From Candidatus Bathyarchaeota archaeon (GTDB lineage Archaea > Thermoproteota > Bathyarchaeia > Bathyarchaeales > Bathycorpusculaceae): DNA of 39,685 nt. A model generated the notes under the pieces. The model made no database searches. It worked only from the letters and a program-made list of their open reading frames with translations, and was not told the origin of the DNA. The stretch covers positions 1 through 39,685 of the forward strand of contig PLTA01000022.1 in NCBI GenBank assembly GCA_003164295.1, in the 5' to 3' direction. Positions 1 through 6,844 of the stretch are shown piece by piece. The translations under genes were made by a program, and so were the position numbers. The first letter of the stretch is position 1, and the number at the start of each line of letters is the position of its first letter.

Positions 1-9
1 ATTATCAAA

Positions 10-570
10 TTATGTCAGCTTCAGGGTCATTTCCTGTGTATCTCCATCTGTTGACTTTACTTTCAACCCAAACTTCTCCGCGAGCCCAATCATCCTATAG
101 TTATCACTTGACAGTACACAGTAGAGCTCTTCAAGTTGATAATCTTTGGCAATTTTGATTAGGTAAGCCAAAAGTTCTTTTCCCAACCCAAACCCCTGCC
201 AAGCATCAGCAATAACAAGGGCAAATTCTCCTCGCTTGTCTTTGAGACTAAGGATTAAACGTGCAACGGCAATGATTTTGCTTTCGCCTTTAGGCAGGGC
301 AACGATTGCCATCTCTTGGTTGTAGTCTAAATCGCAGTATCTCTCGATGGTTTCGTTGGAGACATCTTTGATTATTTCTAAGAACCTAAAGTGCACGCTT
401 GCAGGAGATAATGCCTTGAAGAATTCTTTGAACTCTGCATGATCTGTGCACTCGATTGGCCTGAAAGTGACGTTAAGACCATTATCTAAGGTTCGCTGGG
501 TAGTGTATCTTTTTTTCATGGAATCAGCAAGTTTTTCATCTGCATGGTCGGTTGGCAAAATTCTATTCAT
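10..570 (-). CDS. GNAT-family N-acetyltransferase
   Basis: A GNAT acyltransferase of 186 residues, expected to move an acetyl group from acetyl-CoA to an amine on a protein or small molecule in the cytoplasm. The acetyl-CoA pyrophosphate loop is visible as Q-G-F-G-L-G (about residues 125-130), followed by the usual helix, and the C-terminal part has the YxxxGF-like end of the fold (AEKFGLKV). The region before it, with a SVHFRFLEI-like segment, resembles the GNAT domains found fused to ADP-forming acyl-CoA synthetases and in Pat-type protein acetylases; that likeness is an inference. The frame stays open upstream to 729, but I chose the ATG at 570 because a GAGG ribosome-binding site lies a few bases ahead of it and the extra 53 residues look non-conserved. 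No partner gene is next to it. Substrate unknown. Confidence 0.85.
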   Translation of the reverse strand: MNRILPTDHADEKLADSMKKRYTTQRTLDNGLNVTFRPIECTDHAEFKEFFKALSPASVHFRFLEIIKDVSNETIERYCDLDYNQEMAIVALPKGESKIIAVARLILSLKDKRGEFALVIADAWQGFGLGKELLAYLIKIAKDYQLEELYCVLSSDNYRMIGLAEKFGLKVKSTDGDTQEMTLKLT

Positions 571-661
571 CCGTTGCCTCGAATTATCCTTTTGATATAT
601 GGAAATCAATTCATAAATCATTTTAGTTTTGAAACCATACGAACTCTCACAATAGCTCCTA

Positions 662-877
662 TTGCACTCCAACTCCAAGTTAAGGAGCATCAGTGTTGGT
701 TTTGGAATAAATTTTAATCTCAAACCCAAACTCGCGCTAACATATTATCGAATAAAACATCTAGCCGCAAAAATAGAAAACCGTGAAGCAGTTGCATTAG
801 CAAAAACTGGTGTGCCAGTCTTTTCAAAAATCGAAGTCGATGCACCCAGTATAATCAGTTATATCAAGACTATCTAA
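662..877 (+). CDS. Small unidentified open frame (doubtful)
   Basis: A 71-codon frame that fills the otherwise empty space upstream of the acetyltransferase. The second half (from about residue 24) is rich in Lys, Ala and Glu and reads like protein (for example IKHLAAKIENREAVALAKTG), while the first part runs antisense to the acetyltransferase frame extension and is probably not translated. I do not recognise a family. It may be the C-terminal end of a decayed gene; no clear ribosome-binding site was seen. Confidence 0.22.
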   Translation: MHSNSKLRSISVGFGINFNLKPKLALTYYRIKHLAAKIENREAVALAKTGVPVFSKIEVDAPSIISYIKTI

Positions 878-1102
878 AGATAAAAGTGGTTAACATTGCA
901 GAAACAAGGTGAAATTGAACCAAGAACGCAAAAGTAGTTAGGCAATGAATATATTTCACGTGGTTGAGATATGAATAAACGACAGCGTAAACAAGATACC
1001 CAAAAAAACTGGTTTTGTGTCCTTACTGCTACGCAATAAGCCACGCTGAACTTCAAATTTTTGGTTCATGTACCTGCCTTAAAGCAAATTGGAGATGAAA
1101 AT

Positions 1103-1225
1103 ATGATGAATAATGACAAATGCCGATGTGGTTGTGAAGAAACCGAACTTAGAATCAGTGATACTGGAGAATGCCTAAGTTGCTGTGTTCAATGTGGCTG
1201 TATCCGCACTAAAGTATGGGCTTAA
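1103..1225 (+). CDS. Cysteine-rich 40-residue microprotein
   Basis: A short gene of 40 codons with eight cysteines: C7, C9 and C11 form a C-x-C-x-C cluster, and C24, C27, C28, C31 and C33 form a second one. A GGAG ribosome-binding site (1091-1094) is eight bases ahead of the ATG, with a second ATG next to it. Such spacing of cysteines suggests metal binding (zinc, copper or an Fe-S cluster) or a metallothionein-like role, but this is inference from composition only. There is no signal peptide or membrane segment. It stands alone between the acetyltransferase and a decayed frame. Family not recognised. Confidence 0.6.
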   Translation: MMNNDKCRCGCEETELRISDTGECLSCCVQCGCIRTKVWA

Positions 1226-1261
1226 ACTATCTCATGAAGGTAAACATTTCAGTCAACTAAA

Positions 1262-1444
1262 ATGGTTAGGTCAAAAATTGGAAACCCCCAGAAGAATGAA
1301 CTGCAGACTGCTACAAGCAAAAAGGATCTTCCAATTGGAGATGAAGCCCGTTACACCGTTGAGTTCACGCCCAAAGAAAAGGGGTTCTTCACGATATGCG
1401 CGTATTTGTACAATGGATATATGGGAATAGGTTACAAGACATAG
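1262..1444 (+). pseudogene. Remnant of a beta-rich (Ig-like?) protein
   Basis: A 60-codon frame whose second half (YTVEFTPKEKGFFTICAYLY) reads like the last strands of an Ig-like or CARDB-like extracellular domain. After the TAG the same frame goes on for about 20 more sensible codons, so the stop may be a nonsense change. Upstream, an ATG at about 1232 starts a different frame that closes quickly. I read this as the decayed C-terminal end of a larger secreted protein; the family assignment is weak. Confidence 0.35.
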
Positions 1445-1560
1445 CAATCCTGCGGCCAAAACATAGCAATCACCAAGCCAACTAAGTGCCCAACTCTCTT
1501 TTTGTTTTAACGCCTGCTGTCTGTGATATGTATCTCTTTTTGTGAGATATGTCTAAGTAG

Positions 1561-1610
<50 letters not shown>

Positions 1611-1634
1611 GATTAAATTTTAATCCAACCAACC
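1611..1634 (+). repeat. Palindromic repeat GATTAAATTTTAATC, copy 1
   Basis: A 15-base near-perfect palindrome followed by CCAACCAAC. The same 24 bases occur again at 5090-5113, and the palindrome alone (with small changes) at 5667 and 5689. It may be a protein-binding site or the end of a small mobile or repeated element. Confidence 0.7.
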
Positions 1635-1708
1635 ACGACGACCACGACTGACGTTAACCATTTTAAAAATAATAATAATTGGTAAGGTAATTAAAAAAAA
1701 TAACAAAA

Positions 1709-1786
1709 GTGTTCACTCGGTTTAGGTTATGCATATCATACAATGGTTAAGGTATAGCATATGTAGTATCGGAATCGAGTAAACAC
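1709..1786. repeat. Imperfect inverted repeat, 78 bp
   Basis: The outer arms GTGTTCACTCG (1709-1719) and CGAGTAAACAC (1776-1786) are inverted copies with one mismatch, and similarity continues more weakly inward through the TATGCATAT / ATATGTA segments. It lies about 190 bp ahead of the winged-helix gene. It could be a large operator or a tiny non-coding element with terminal inverted repeats. Confidence 0.45.
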
Positions 1787-1821
1787 ACAAAACAGCAAAA
1801 AAAAGAAAAATACGGGTTATG

Positions 1822-1877
1822 CCAAACTTTATGGACAGTTTTGGTATAAAATAGTCTAACTTAGTTCTCAAAGACTA
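1822..1877 (+). promoter_or_regulatory. Promoter with inverted repeats for the winged-helix gene
   Basis: A TATA-like box (TATAAAATAG, 1845-1854) is preceded by an inverted repeat CCAAACT / AGTTTTGG (1822-1828, 1837-1844) and followed by TAGTCT / AGACTA (1852-1857, 1872-1877). A repeat touching the TATA box fits autoregulation by the DNA-binding protein encoded downstream; this is inference. Confidence 0.4.
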
Positions 1878-1975
1878 CGTACCTTATTTACGCGCTGTGT
1901 AAATAGAAGATTCCTATCTTTAATGTAAACAAAGACTTAATTTCGCTTCCGTATAAACGAGAGTTGCAAAGTAAA

Positions 1976-2351
1976 ATGGAAAAATCATTTTCGAGTTTGG
2001 AGCAGAAAATCATTTCTTATTTGTGCACCTATGGAAACACAAAAAAACGATTTAATCACGTATGGTGTGCAAAGACTTGGCCTATCTGAGGGAGGCATGG
2101 TAAAGCTTCTTGATGAAATGGAGTTCACTGGCAGAATTGAGCGGATCTTGCATAAAGAGCTTGTACCCGCAGTAACCTACGTAAAGCGAGGAAGCTTAGT
2201 TCCACTTGAACTCGAATTGCAGGCTATATCTGATTCTTTCGAATTGAGTGAAGCAACTGATCAACAAATTGAAATGATAAAAGAAATTCTTGATAAAGCA
2301 AAAGCTATTGCTAAGAAGAGAATGAAAAGCGAAACAAACGCGTTAGATTAA
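1976..2351 (+). pseudogene. Winged-helix DNA-binding protein, frame broken at A7
   Basis: An archaeal winged-helix protein of about 124 residues. The N-terminus begins at the ATG at 1976 (MEKSFSSLEQKIISYL) and the rest lies in the next frame (DLITYGVQRLGLSEGGMVKL... to 2351). The two halves join at a run of seven A (2041-2047): dropping one A gives one continuous protein with helix, recognition helix and wing in the right order. A short form could also start at the ATG at 2031, but that would lack the first helix. The C-terminal 30 residues are a charged helix that may dimerise. Either one A is extra (mutation or read error) or translation shifts here. Target genes unknown; autoregulation is suggested by inverted repeats at its promoter. 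Confidence 0.6.
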
Positions 2352-2616
2352 TCATCACTTGTTCAAGAAACCAAGTTCTAATTCGATGCACCATACAATT
2401 CATGATTTATCTTAGAAGAACCAGCTTAAACAAAAAGAGAAAACCAAGCTTGAATAGTTTCGCGCAATGCCATAAAAACACGCGTTGTTTGACCATAGAG
2501 TAAATGCTCTAGTTAGCTAAATAAACTGAAATCAGACACTATTTAAAGGTCGAAGAATCGATTTATTTCAAAAGCTGAGGAAGCTGCCTGCAAAAAGAGT
2601 TAAAATATATAGAAAA

Positions 2617-2688
2617 ATGAATAATCTACTCAAAGTCCTTAAATGGACGATCAACTCAATTTTGCCAAAAAGGTCTGATTCACAATGA
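2617..2688 (+). CDS. Possible upstream ORF coupled to pyrophosphatase
   Basis: A 23-codon frame whose TGA overlaps the pyrophosphatase start (ATGA at 2685-2688). Such an overlap would couple translation. Against it, a TATA-like stretch (TTAAAATATATAG, about 2600-2612) would place the transcript start inside the frame. The peptide has a mixed hydrophobic and basic character. Weak evidence. Confidence 0.22.
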   Translation: MNNLLKVLKWTINSILPKRSDSQ

Positions 2689-3236
2689 ACTTTTGGAAAG
2701 ATGTACCCGCCGGTAATAATCCGCCTGAATTTCTAAATATGGTTATCGAAGTCGTCAGCGGCTCAAGAGATAAATACGAATACAGTATAAAATGGGAAGC
2801 CTTTGTACTAGATCGAATTATTCCTTCATCGGTGGTGTTTCCAGTTGAATACGGGTTTGTTCCTCAAACATGGTTTGATGACGAAGACCCCTTAGATATC
2901 ATGGTCATCAGCCACGCCCCTCTAACGGTAGGTTGCATAGTTAAAGTTCATGTCATAGGCGCCTTAATAATTGAAGATGAAGAAGGATTAGATGCAAAAA
3001 TCCTATCCGTCTTAGTTAATGATGCGCGCTCGGCAGGCTACCGTGACATAAAAGATCTCCATGCGCACCGCTTAGTAGAGATTCAAGAGTTCTTTGAAAC
3101 CTACAAACGGCTTGAACCTCATAAATGGGTAAAAATCCGGGCCTGGAAAAACGCAATAGAAGCCCAAGAAATAGTAAATTATGCCATGGAAAAATACCGG
3201 GAACTAAACGAAAAGCCATCCGCAAAACAGAAATAA
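2685..3236 (+). CDS. ppa: Inorganic pyrophosphatase, family I
   Basis: Hydrolyses pyrophosphate to two phosphates, pulling biosynthetic reactions forward in the cytoplasm. The 183 residues match the soluble family I enzyme and its active-site layout: E22, K30, E32, R44 and Y56, the metal-binding D66-E-D68-P-L-D71 motif, D98 with D103 and K105, and Y140-K141. The signature normally has G, S, N or D between the first two Asp; here it is Glu, a mild change that should not break metal binding. The start is the ATG overlapping a small upstream frame. Length is typical for family I enzymes. It is not in an operon with the genes around it. Confidence 0.95.
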   Translation: MNFWKDVPAGNNPPEFLNMVIEVVSGSRDKYEYSIKWEAFVLDRIIPSSVVFPVEYGFVPQTWFDDEDPLDIMVISHAPLTVGCIVKVHVIGALIIEDEEGLDAKILSVLVNDARSAGYRDIKDLHAHRLVEIQEFFETYKRLEPHKWVKIRAWKNAIEAQEIVNYAMEKYRELNEKPSAKQK

Positions 3237-3542
3237 CTTGCATAAAAATATTGGTATTCTATCAAGGACTGTTTCAATCATAGAATTATGTTTATGAAAT
3301 TAAATAGCCAGAATTTTTTGCCAAACATGTCTTGCCAACTAAGTTATCTGCTAAGTTTTTCCAAAAAAAGATGCAGAAGCAAAAGGATTACGCAACAAAT
3401 GACTCTGAAAAAAAACTCATTCCTTGGTTGTATTAAAGTGTATAATTAAAAAACGTGAGGGCAGTGAATTAATCCGCGCACTAACAGTTTTGATTTCAAA
3501 TTATTTCGGCTCGGGGAAAAAGTGAACAGTATGTCTGCGAGT

Positions 3543-3711
3543 TCACAAATCTCTTAAGTAAGCGATTAGCTTTCTTGTGCATTCATCAAAAATTTCGCGT
3601 TCTTTGAAGCGCCATCTCGCTTGTGAACTTGAGTTTGAAATACTAAACCCGGCATACGAAAGAATTTTATTGTTCGTTCTTTGTTAGTTCTGCGAGTTTC
3701 CGATCATTCAT
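3543..3711 (-). pseudogene. Small unknown protein with one frame break
   Basis: The ATG at 3711 opens MNDRKLAELTKNE and then stops, while the next frame carries NKILSYAGF and then QARWRFKEREIFDECTRKL to a stop at 3543. Removing one base near 3669 joins them into about 55 residues of protein-like sequence. The end is a basic, amphipathic helix. I do not know the family. The remaining stretch around it (3237-3542 and 3712-3985) holds no gene I can support. Confidence 0.4.
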
Positions 3712-3985
3712 CACCTAGAAAAGATTCCGCTCCTTTTTGGGTTCAAATCCAATAGAGATTAAACCATTTTAGGCTTGAATCAACTTAAATCTGAACCCGA
3801 TGCACCTGCCAAACCGCTTGACTTCAATTGAAGATCCTATTCCTAGTGTAATAGGTCTTGAGTTTGCTTTAGCAACACGTTATTAACCATCTTATTGGAA
3901 AAACCAAGGAAAGTAACTTGCCTGGAAACTGTTAAAAAACTGTTATTAGATTGGACGTTCAGGTAGCTTTGAGGGTGGGGAACGT

Positions 3986-4195
3986 ATGAACAGGAAAGAG
4001 GCTATTGCACTATTGAGAGAATTAGGCGCTAACCAACTGATAAACCCAAGTTCGGTTATTCTTGAACAAAGAATAATCGACAAGTATCAACTAAAAATTA
4101 AAGGCGACTACTGCCTTCCAGAAATTGAAACCTATGCGAAGAACAGGTTTTCAATAGACGAGAACCAAAATTTCTTAATTATTTACAAACCATAG
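3986..4195 (+). CDS. Small conserved-looking hypothetical protein
   Basis: Sixty-nine residues with a strong purine-rich ribosome-binding site (GAGGGTGGGG) just ahead of the ATG, which is the main reason to accept it. The sequence begins with a helix (RKEAIALLRELGAN), then a segment rich in Ile and Leu, and ends with a strand (NQNFLIIYKP). It has no cysteines, membrane segment or known motif. The fold may be a small helix-strand DNA- or RNA-binding domain, but this is a guess. No neighbour within 700 bases on either side gives a hint. Confidence 0.65.
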   Translation: MNRKEAIALLRELGANQLINPSSVILEQRIIDKYQLKIKGDYCLPEIETYAKNRFSIDENQNFLIIYKP

Positions 4196-4516
4196 ATTCT
4201 TACGTTAACATACAAAGATTTAGTGCTCAGTAAATTCACACGCAATCGATATTTTGTGCGTGCATACAGGATATACACAATTTTTTAGGATCACGCCCAC
4301 AAATATTATTTGTTGGATGCTCCATAAGCCAATCGCAAGCCAACTTTCAGGCGCTTAACCATTAGCTTTGTCTTGATCAGGCATCGTTTAACGGTTAGGG
4401 CTTGGCTTGGATGCATTCAATATCTTAAGTGATTTTTGCTCAAATCAAAAAGGTGCAACGGTTGCGGAAACGCTTTCACATAAATCGGGTAAAAGGTTCA
4501 AGAAAAATATTGGCTT

Positions 4517-4723
4517 ATGAAACACTGTCCAGACGTAACAAAGGTTGCGGTTTCTAAACCTGCAAATTAGAAGGTTATCGCTTCTGCAAAACTCAAAAGG
4601 GACAAGGGAGACGCGCATTCGCTTGTAACTCAATCAATCTACATTTCAATGTTGAATGCTTTTGTTGAAAACAATTTTCCTCAGGGTCTCGGCTTCAAGT
4701 TGTCGTTGTTGGTGAAAAAATGA
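4517..4723 (+). pseudogene. Decayed small gene with in-frame TAG
   Basis: A 68-codon frame interrupted only by a TAG at 4568-4570. The part after the stop (KVIASAKLKRDKGDAHS and on to VENNFPQGLGFKLSLLV) looks like real protein. A second fragment of similar character follows at about 4762-4860 (MLKCTKFTQETKIAEF) and then many stops. I take the 4.2-5.1 kb stretch as the remains of one or two dead genes; no family is recognised. Confidence 0.3.
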
Positions 4724-5089
4724 TTTGCTGAGTGCCGAGGGCGTTCTTAGCAAGCTACCGATATGCTCAAATGCACCAAATTTACACAAGAAACTAAGAT
4801 AGCAGAGTTCATTTCATTGAGCAGACATACAAAACGTATTGCAGAGATTGCACCTTGAAAAATCTCCATTTTATTTGGAAAACATAGAATCAAGAAAAAT
4901 CGGCTTATAGCTTTGAAGGCGCTGTAGGTAGCGCAACCCCTCTTGCTTAAACGCTGAAAAAATGGCATTACTCGGACGTTAACATCCGTGCAATCAGAGT
5001 TAATAACAGCAAAAAACTTGAACATCAATTACCTTGATGTTACTAACCGAGTTACTATCGTTTGACAGATAGCACAAAATATTTTTTTG

Positions 5090-5113
5090 GATTAAATTTT
5101 AATCCAACCAACC
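5090..5113 (+). repeat. Palindromic repeat GATTAAATTTTAATC, copy 2
   Basis: Identical over 24 bases to the copy at 1611-1634, and extended by one pair on each side (GG...CC). It lies 165 bases ahead of the start of the gene at 5278. Confidence 0.7.
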
Positions 5114-5277
5114 AACCCCCTTTTATTATTATGGGGTTTAGCAGTAGGAAGATTTCTCAGCGGTCAAACCTAAAAGAGAATAAACTCAGCAGTATAAAAT
5201 ATCAGTAAGAGAAAATAATTCTTCAAGCAAAAATGTTAAGTGAGTACAATGTTTACTTATTCAAAAGAGGGCAAGCA

Positions 5278-5661
5278 ATGTCTGAGACTTCAAACATAAA
5301 AAGGGTAGGTTCAGCAGAGGTAATAAGCAAAGATGGCGATGATTTATGGGTTCGTATTCAGCTAAGCGCCACTCCGAATGCAGAATGGTTACAACGTTTT
5401 AGAGACCCTATTAGTTGCCAAACAAACCAAACACATCCATCTAATGCCAGATTAAATTCCGATAATACGCTTGATTTTAAAGCAACAATGGGGGGGCTTG
5501 AAAATGACATCAAGTGGATGGATAAATACATAGAGCAAGCCAACGCTGCCTGTATCGCCAAGAAAGCCAAGGAACTGTCGGATAGAAAGCGAGAGGACGA
5601 ATTGAAAGCAAATAAGATAGAAGAACTAAAGAAGATAAATGAATCTATCAAAGACATATAG
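5278..5661 (+). CDS. Unknown coiled-coil protein, relative of 6242-6694
   Basis: A protein of 127 residues. I chose the ATG at 5278 over the one at 5233 because AGAGGG lies ahead of it at the right distance. The N-terminal 60 residues look like a small beta domain (DLWVRIQLSATPNAEWLQRF), and the last 50 are a highly charged helix that probably forms a coiled coil. The order of features, including V-x-[IL]-x-L with P and W a few residues later, then LexDI near the middle and a Lys/Glu-rich tail, is shared with the minus-strand protein at 6242-6694, so I think they are paralogues. The gene is framed by copies of the GATTAAAWTTTAATC palindrome at 5090 and at 5667/5689. Function unknown; no signal peptide or membrane segment. 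Confidence 0.65.
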   Translation: MSETSNIKRVGSAEVISKDGDDLWVRIQLSATPNAEWLQRFRDPISCQTNQTHPSNARLNSDNTLDFKATMGGLENDIKWMDKYIEQANAACIAKKAKELSDRKREDELKANKIEELKKINESIKDI

Positions 5662-5666
5662 ATGTG

Positions 5667-5703
5667 GATTAAAATTTAATCCCAAACCGATTAAATATTA
5701 ATC
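5667..5703. repeat. Palindromic repeat, copies 3 and 4 in tandem
   Basis: GATTAAAATTTAATC (5667-5681) and GATTAAATATTAATC (5689-5703) are two 15-base near-palindromes whose starts are 22 bases apart, about two helical turns. They begin six bases after the stop of the preceding gene. Tandem sites on one face of DNA suggest a cooperative binding protein, or a termination signal. The 300 bases after it hold only a doubtful 77-codon plus-strand frame (5764-5997). Confidence 0.6.
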
Positions 5704-6004
5704 AAAAAATAACGGCTACGGCGTATAGTTCTCTCAATAATAAAGTGTAACGTAGTTTTCATCTTGTGTGGCTCTGAGGTTATGATTTTTCAAAGATTTT
5801 TTTTACAACAGCACTGGCAGCATTTTATTGTTGAGCCTTTCTTAATTTTTAGGACGTATCCTTCATTTTCATTATCAACTCTGCAGATTTTGGGAGATTT
5901 GGCTAAACATTTGAAGGGAAACGTTGATACAACTCTGTATAACGTCATCATTTCGGGAAAGTTCAGAAAAACACCTGTTAAAACAGCTATAGTTTAGCCG
6001 TTTT

Positions 6005-6154
6005 TTAACCAGTTGGGGTTTCCATAAGGTAGTCACATTCAGGTTTTTCATTTATCTCGTAGTCCGTTATGGTCTTTGAACAACAGATGCCATTGAGTAC
6101 ACAATAGTATCCGATAAGACAACGGAAGAAGGGACAATAAAAATCCCTTGAAAT
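6005..6154 (-). pseudogene. Cys-rich small protein lacking a start codon
   Basis: An open frame of 49 codons between a TAA and a TAA, with no ATG, GTG or TTG. The peptide is clearly protein-like: C-P-F-F-R-C, then Y-Y-C, then G-I-C-C, and later PECDYLMETPTG. Six cysteines and aromatic residues suggest a small metal-bound domain. It is either the end of a gene that lost its start through a frame break just upstream, or it uses an unusual start such as ATT. The coiled-coil gene at 6242-6694 lies upstream on the same strand, 87 bases away. Confidence 0.45.
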
Positions 6155-6241
6155 TTAGCTGGGAAAGCTTTTGTCGTTGTATTTACTTAATTCATGTATA
6201 GTTTCCAAGAGACTAACTCGGAGTTTCTAATTTTAAGAAGT

Positions 6242-6694
6242 TTAGAGAGTGGGTGGGTTTTTCTTGAGAGAGTCACGCATTTCTCGTATAGTTTCTTTGT
6301 TACTTTCGGTTTTTAAATTTTCCATCTCGTTTTCTTGGTTTACTTCTTTGTTGTGTTTGTCAACTCGATTATTGACCGCTTCCACCAACTGCATAACTAA
6401 TTTAATGTCTTCTTCGAGTTTTTTTGGATTAGTAGTAATTGAAATTATGTCCTCTTGCAAACTGTCTGGATAATTGACTTCAAATTTAGGAAAAGAATCC
6501 TGCGAGTTTTTGAGTATAGCTACTAGTTTACCTGTTTTTTTCAATTCCTCTCGAAAAAGTTTTTGCCAATCTTCATCTGGAACGCTATCTAAAGGCAATT
6601 CAACAAAAAACGTATCCTCTTCTGTAGATAATTTTCTAATGGTTAACGTTTCAGGATCAATTGCTTTCAGATTAACTTTCTTAATCAGGTACAA
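6242..6694 (-). CDS. Unknown coiled-coil protein, relative of 5278-5661
   Basis: A protein of 150 residues read from a TTG at 6694: there is a stop five codons upstream, no earlier ATG, and CCCTC on the plus strand (GAGGG on the coding strand, 6704-6708) serves as ribosome-binding site. The N-terminal half is a small beta-rich domain (TFFVELPLDSVPDEDWQKLF) and the rest is a long charged helix likely to form a coiled coil. The pattern matches the protein at 5278-5661. A TATA-like AAATTTAAAGG lies about 45 bases ahead of the start. No motif for catalysis is seen. Function unknown. Confidence 0.7.
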   Translation of the reverse strand: MYLIKKVNLKAIDPETLTIRKLSTEEDTFFVELPLDSVPDEDWQKLFREELKKTGKLVAILKNSQDSFPKFEVNYPDSLQEDIISITTNPKKLEEDIKLVMQLVEAVNNRVDKHNKEVNQENEMENLKTESNKETIREMRDSLKKNPPTL

Positions 6695-6844
6695 ACTTGT
6701 TAGCCCTCAAGCATATGAGCTTAAATCCACCTTTAAATTTTTGTATTCCATAGCCTAAAGAATGGATAAATTGTGAAAAAGGCTCAGGGACTTAAAATGC
6801 ATCTGACTTGCATAAAAAACATCCAAGTCCCGTACCATCATTAA

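Noticed and set aside
3730..3765. GGGTTCAAATCC looks like a tRNA T-loop
   Set aside because: The 5-base stem does not form and no anticodon or acceptor arm fits upstream.
4568..4570. In-frame TAG as a pyrrolysine codon
   Set aside because: No methylamine methyltransferase features; the frame is short and surrounded by decayed sequence.
5764..5997. 77-codon plus-strand frame as a gene
   Set aside because: No ribosome-binding site and composition not convincing; it could be a relic but cannot be supported.
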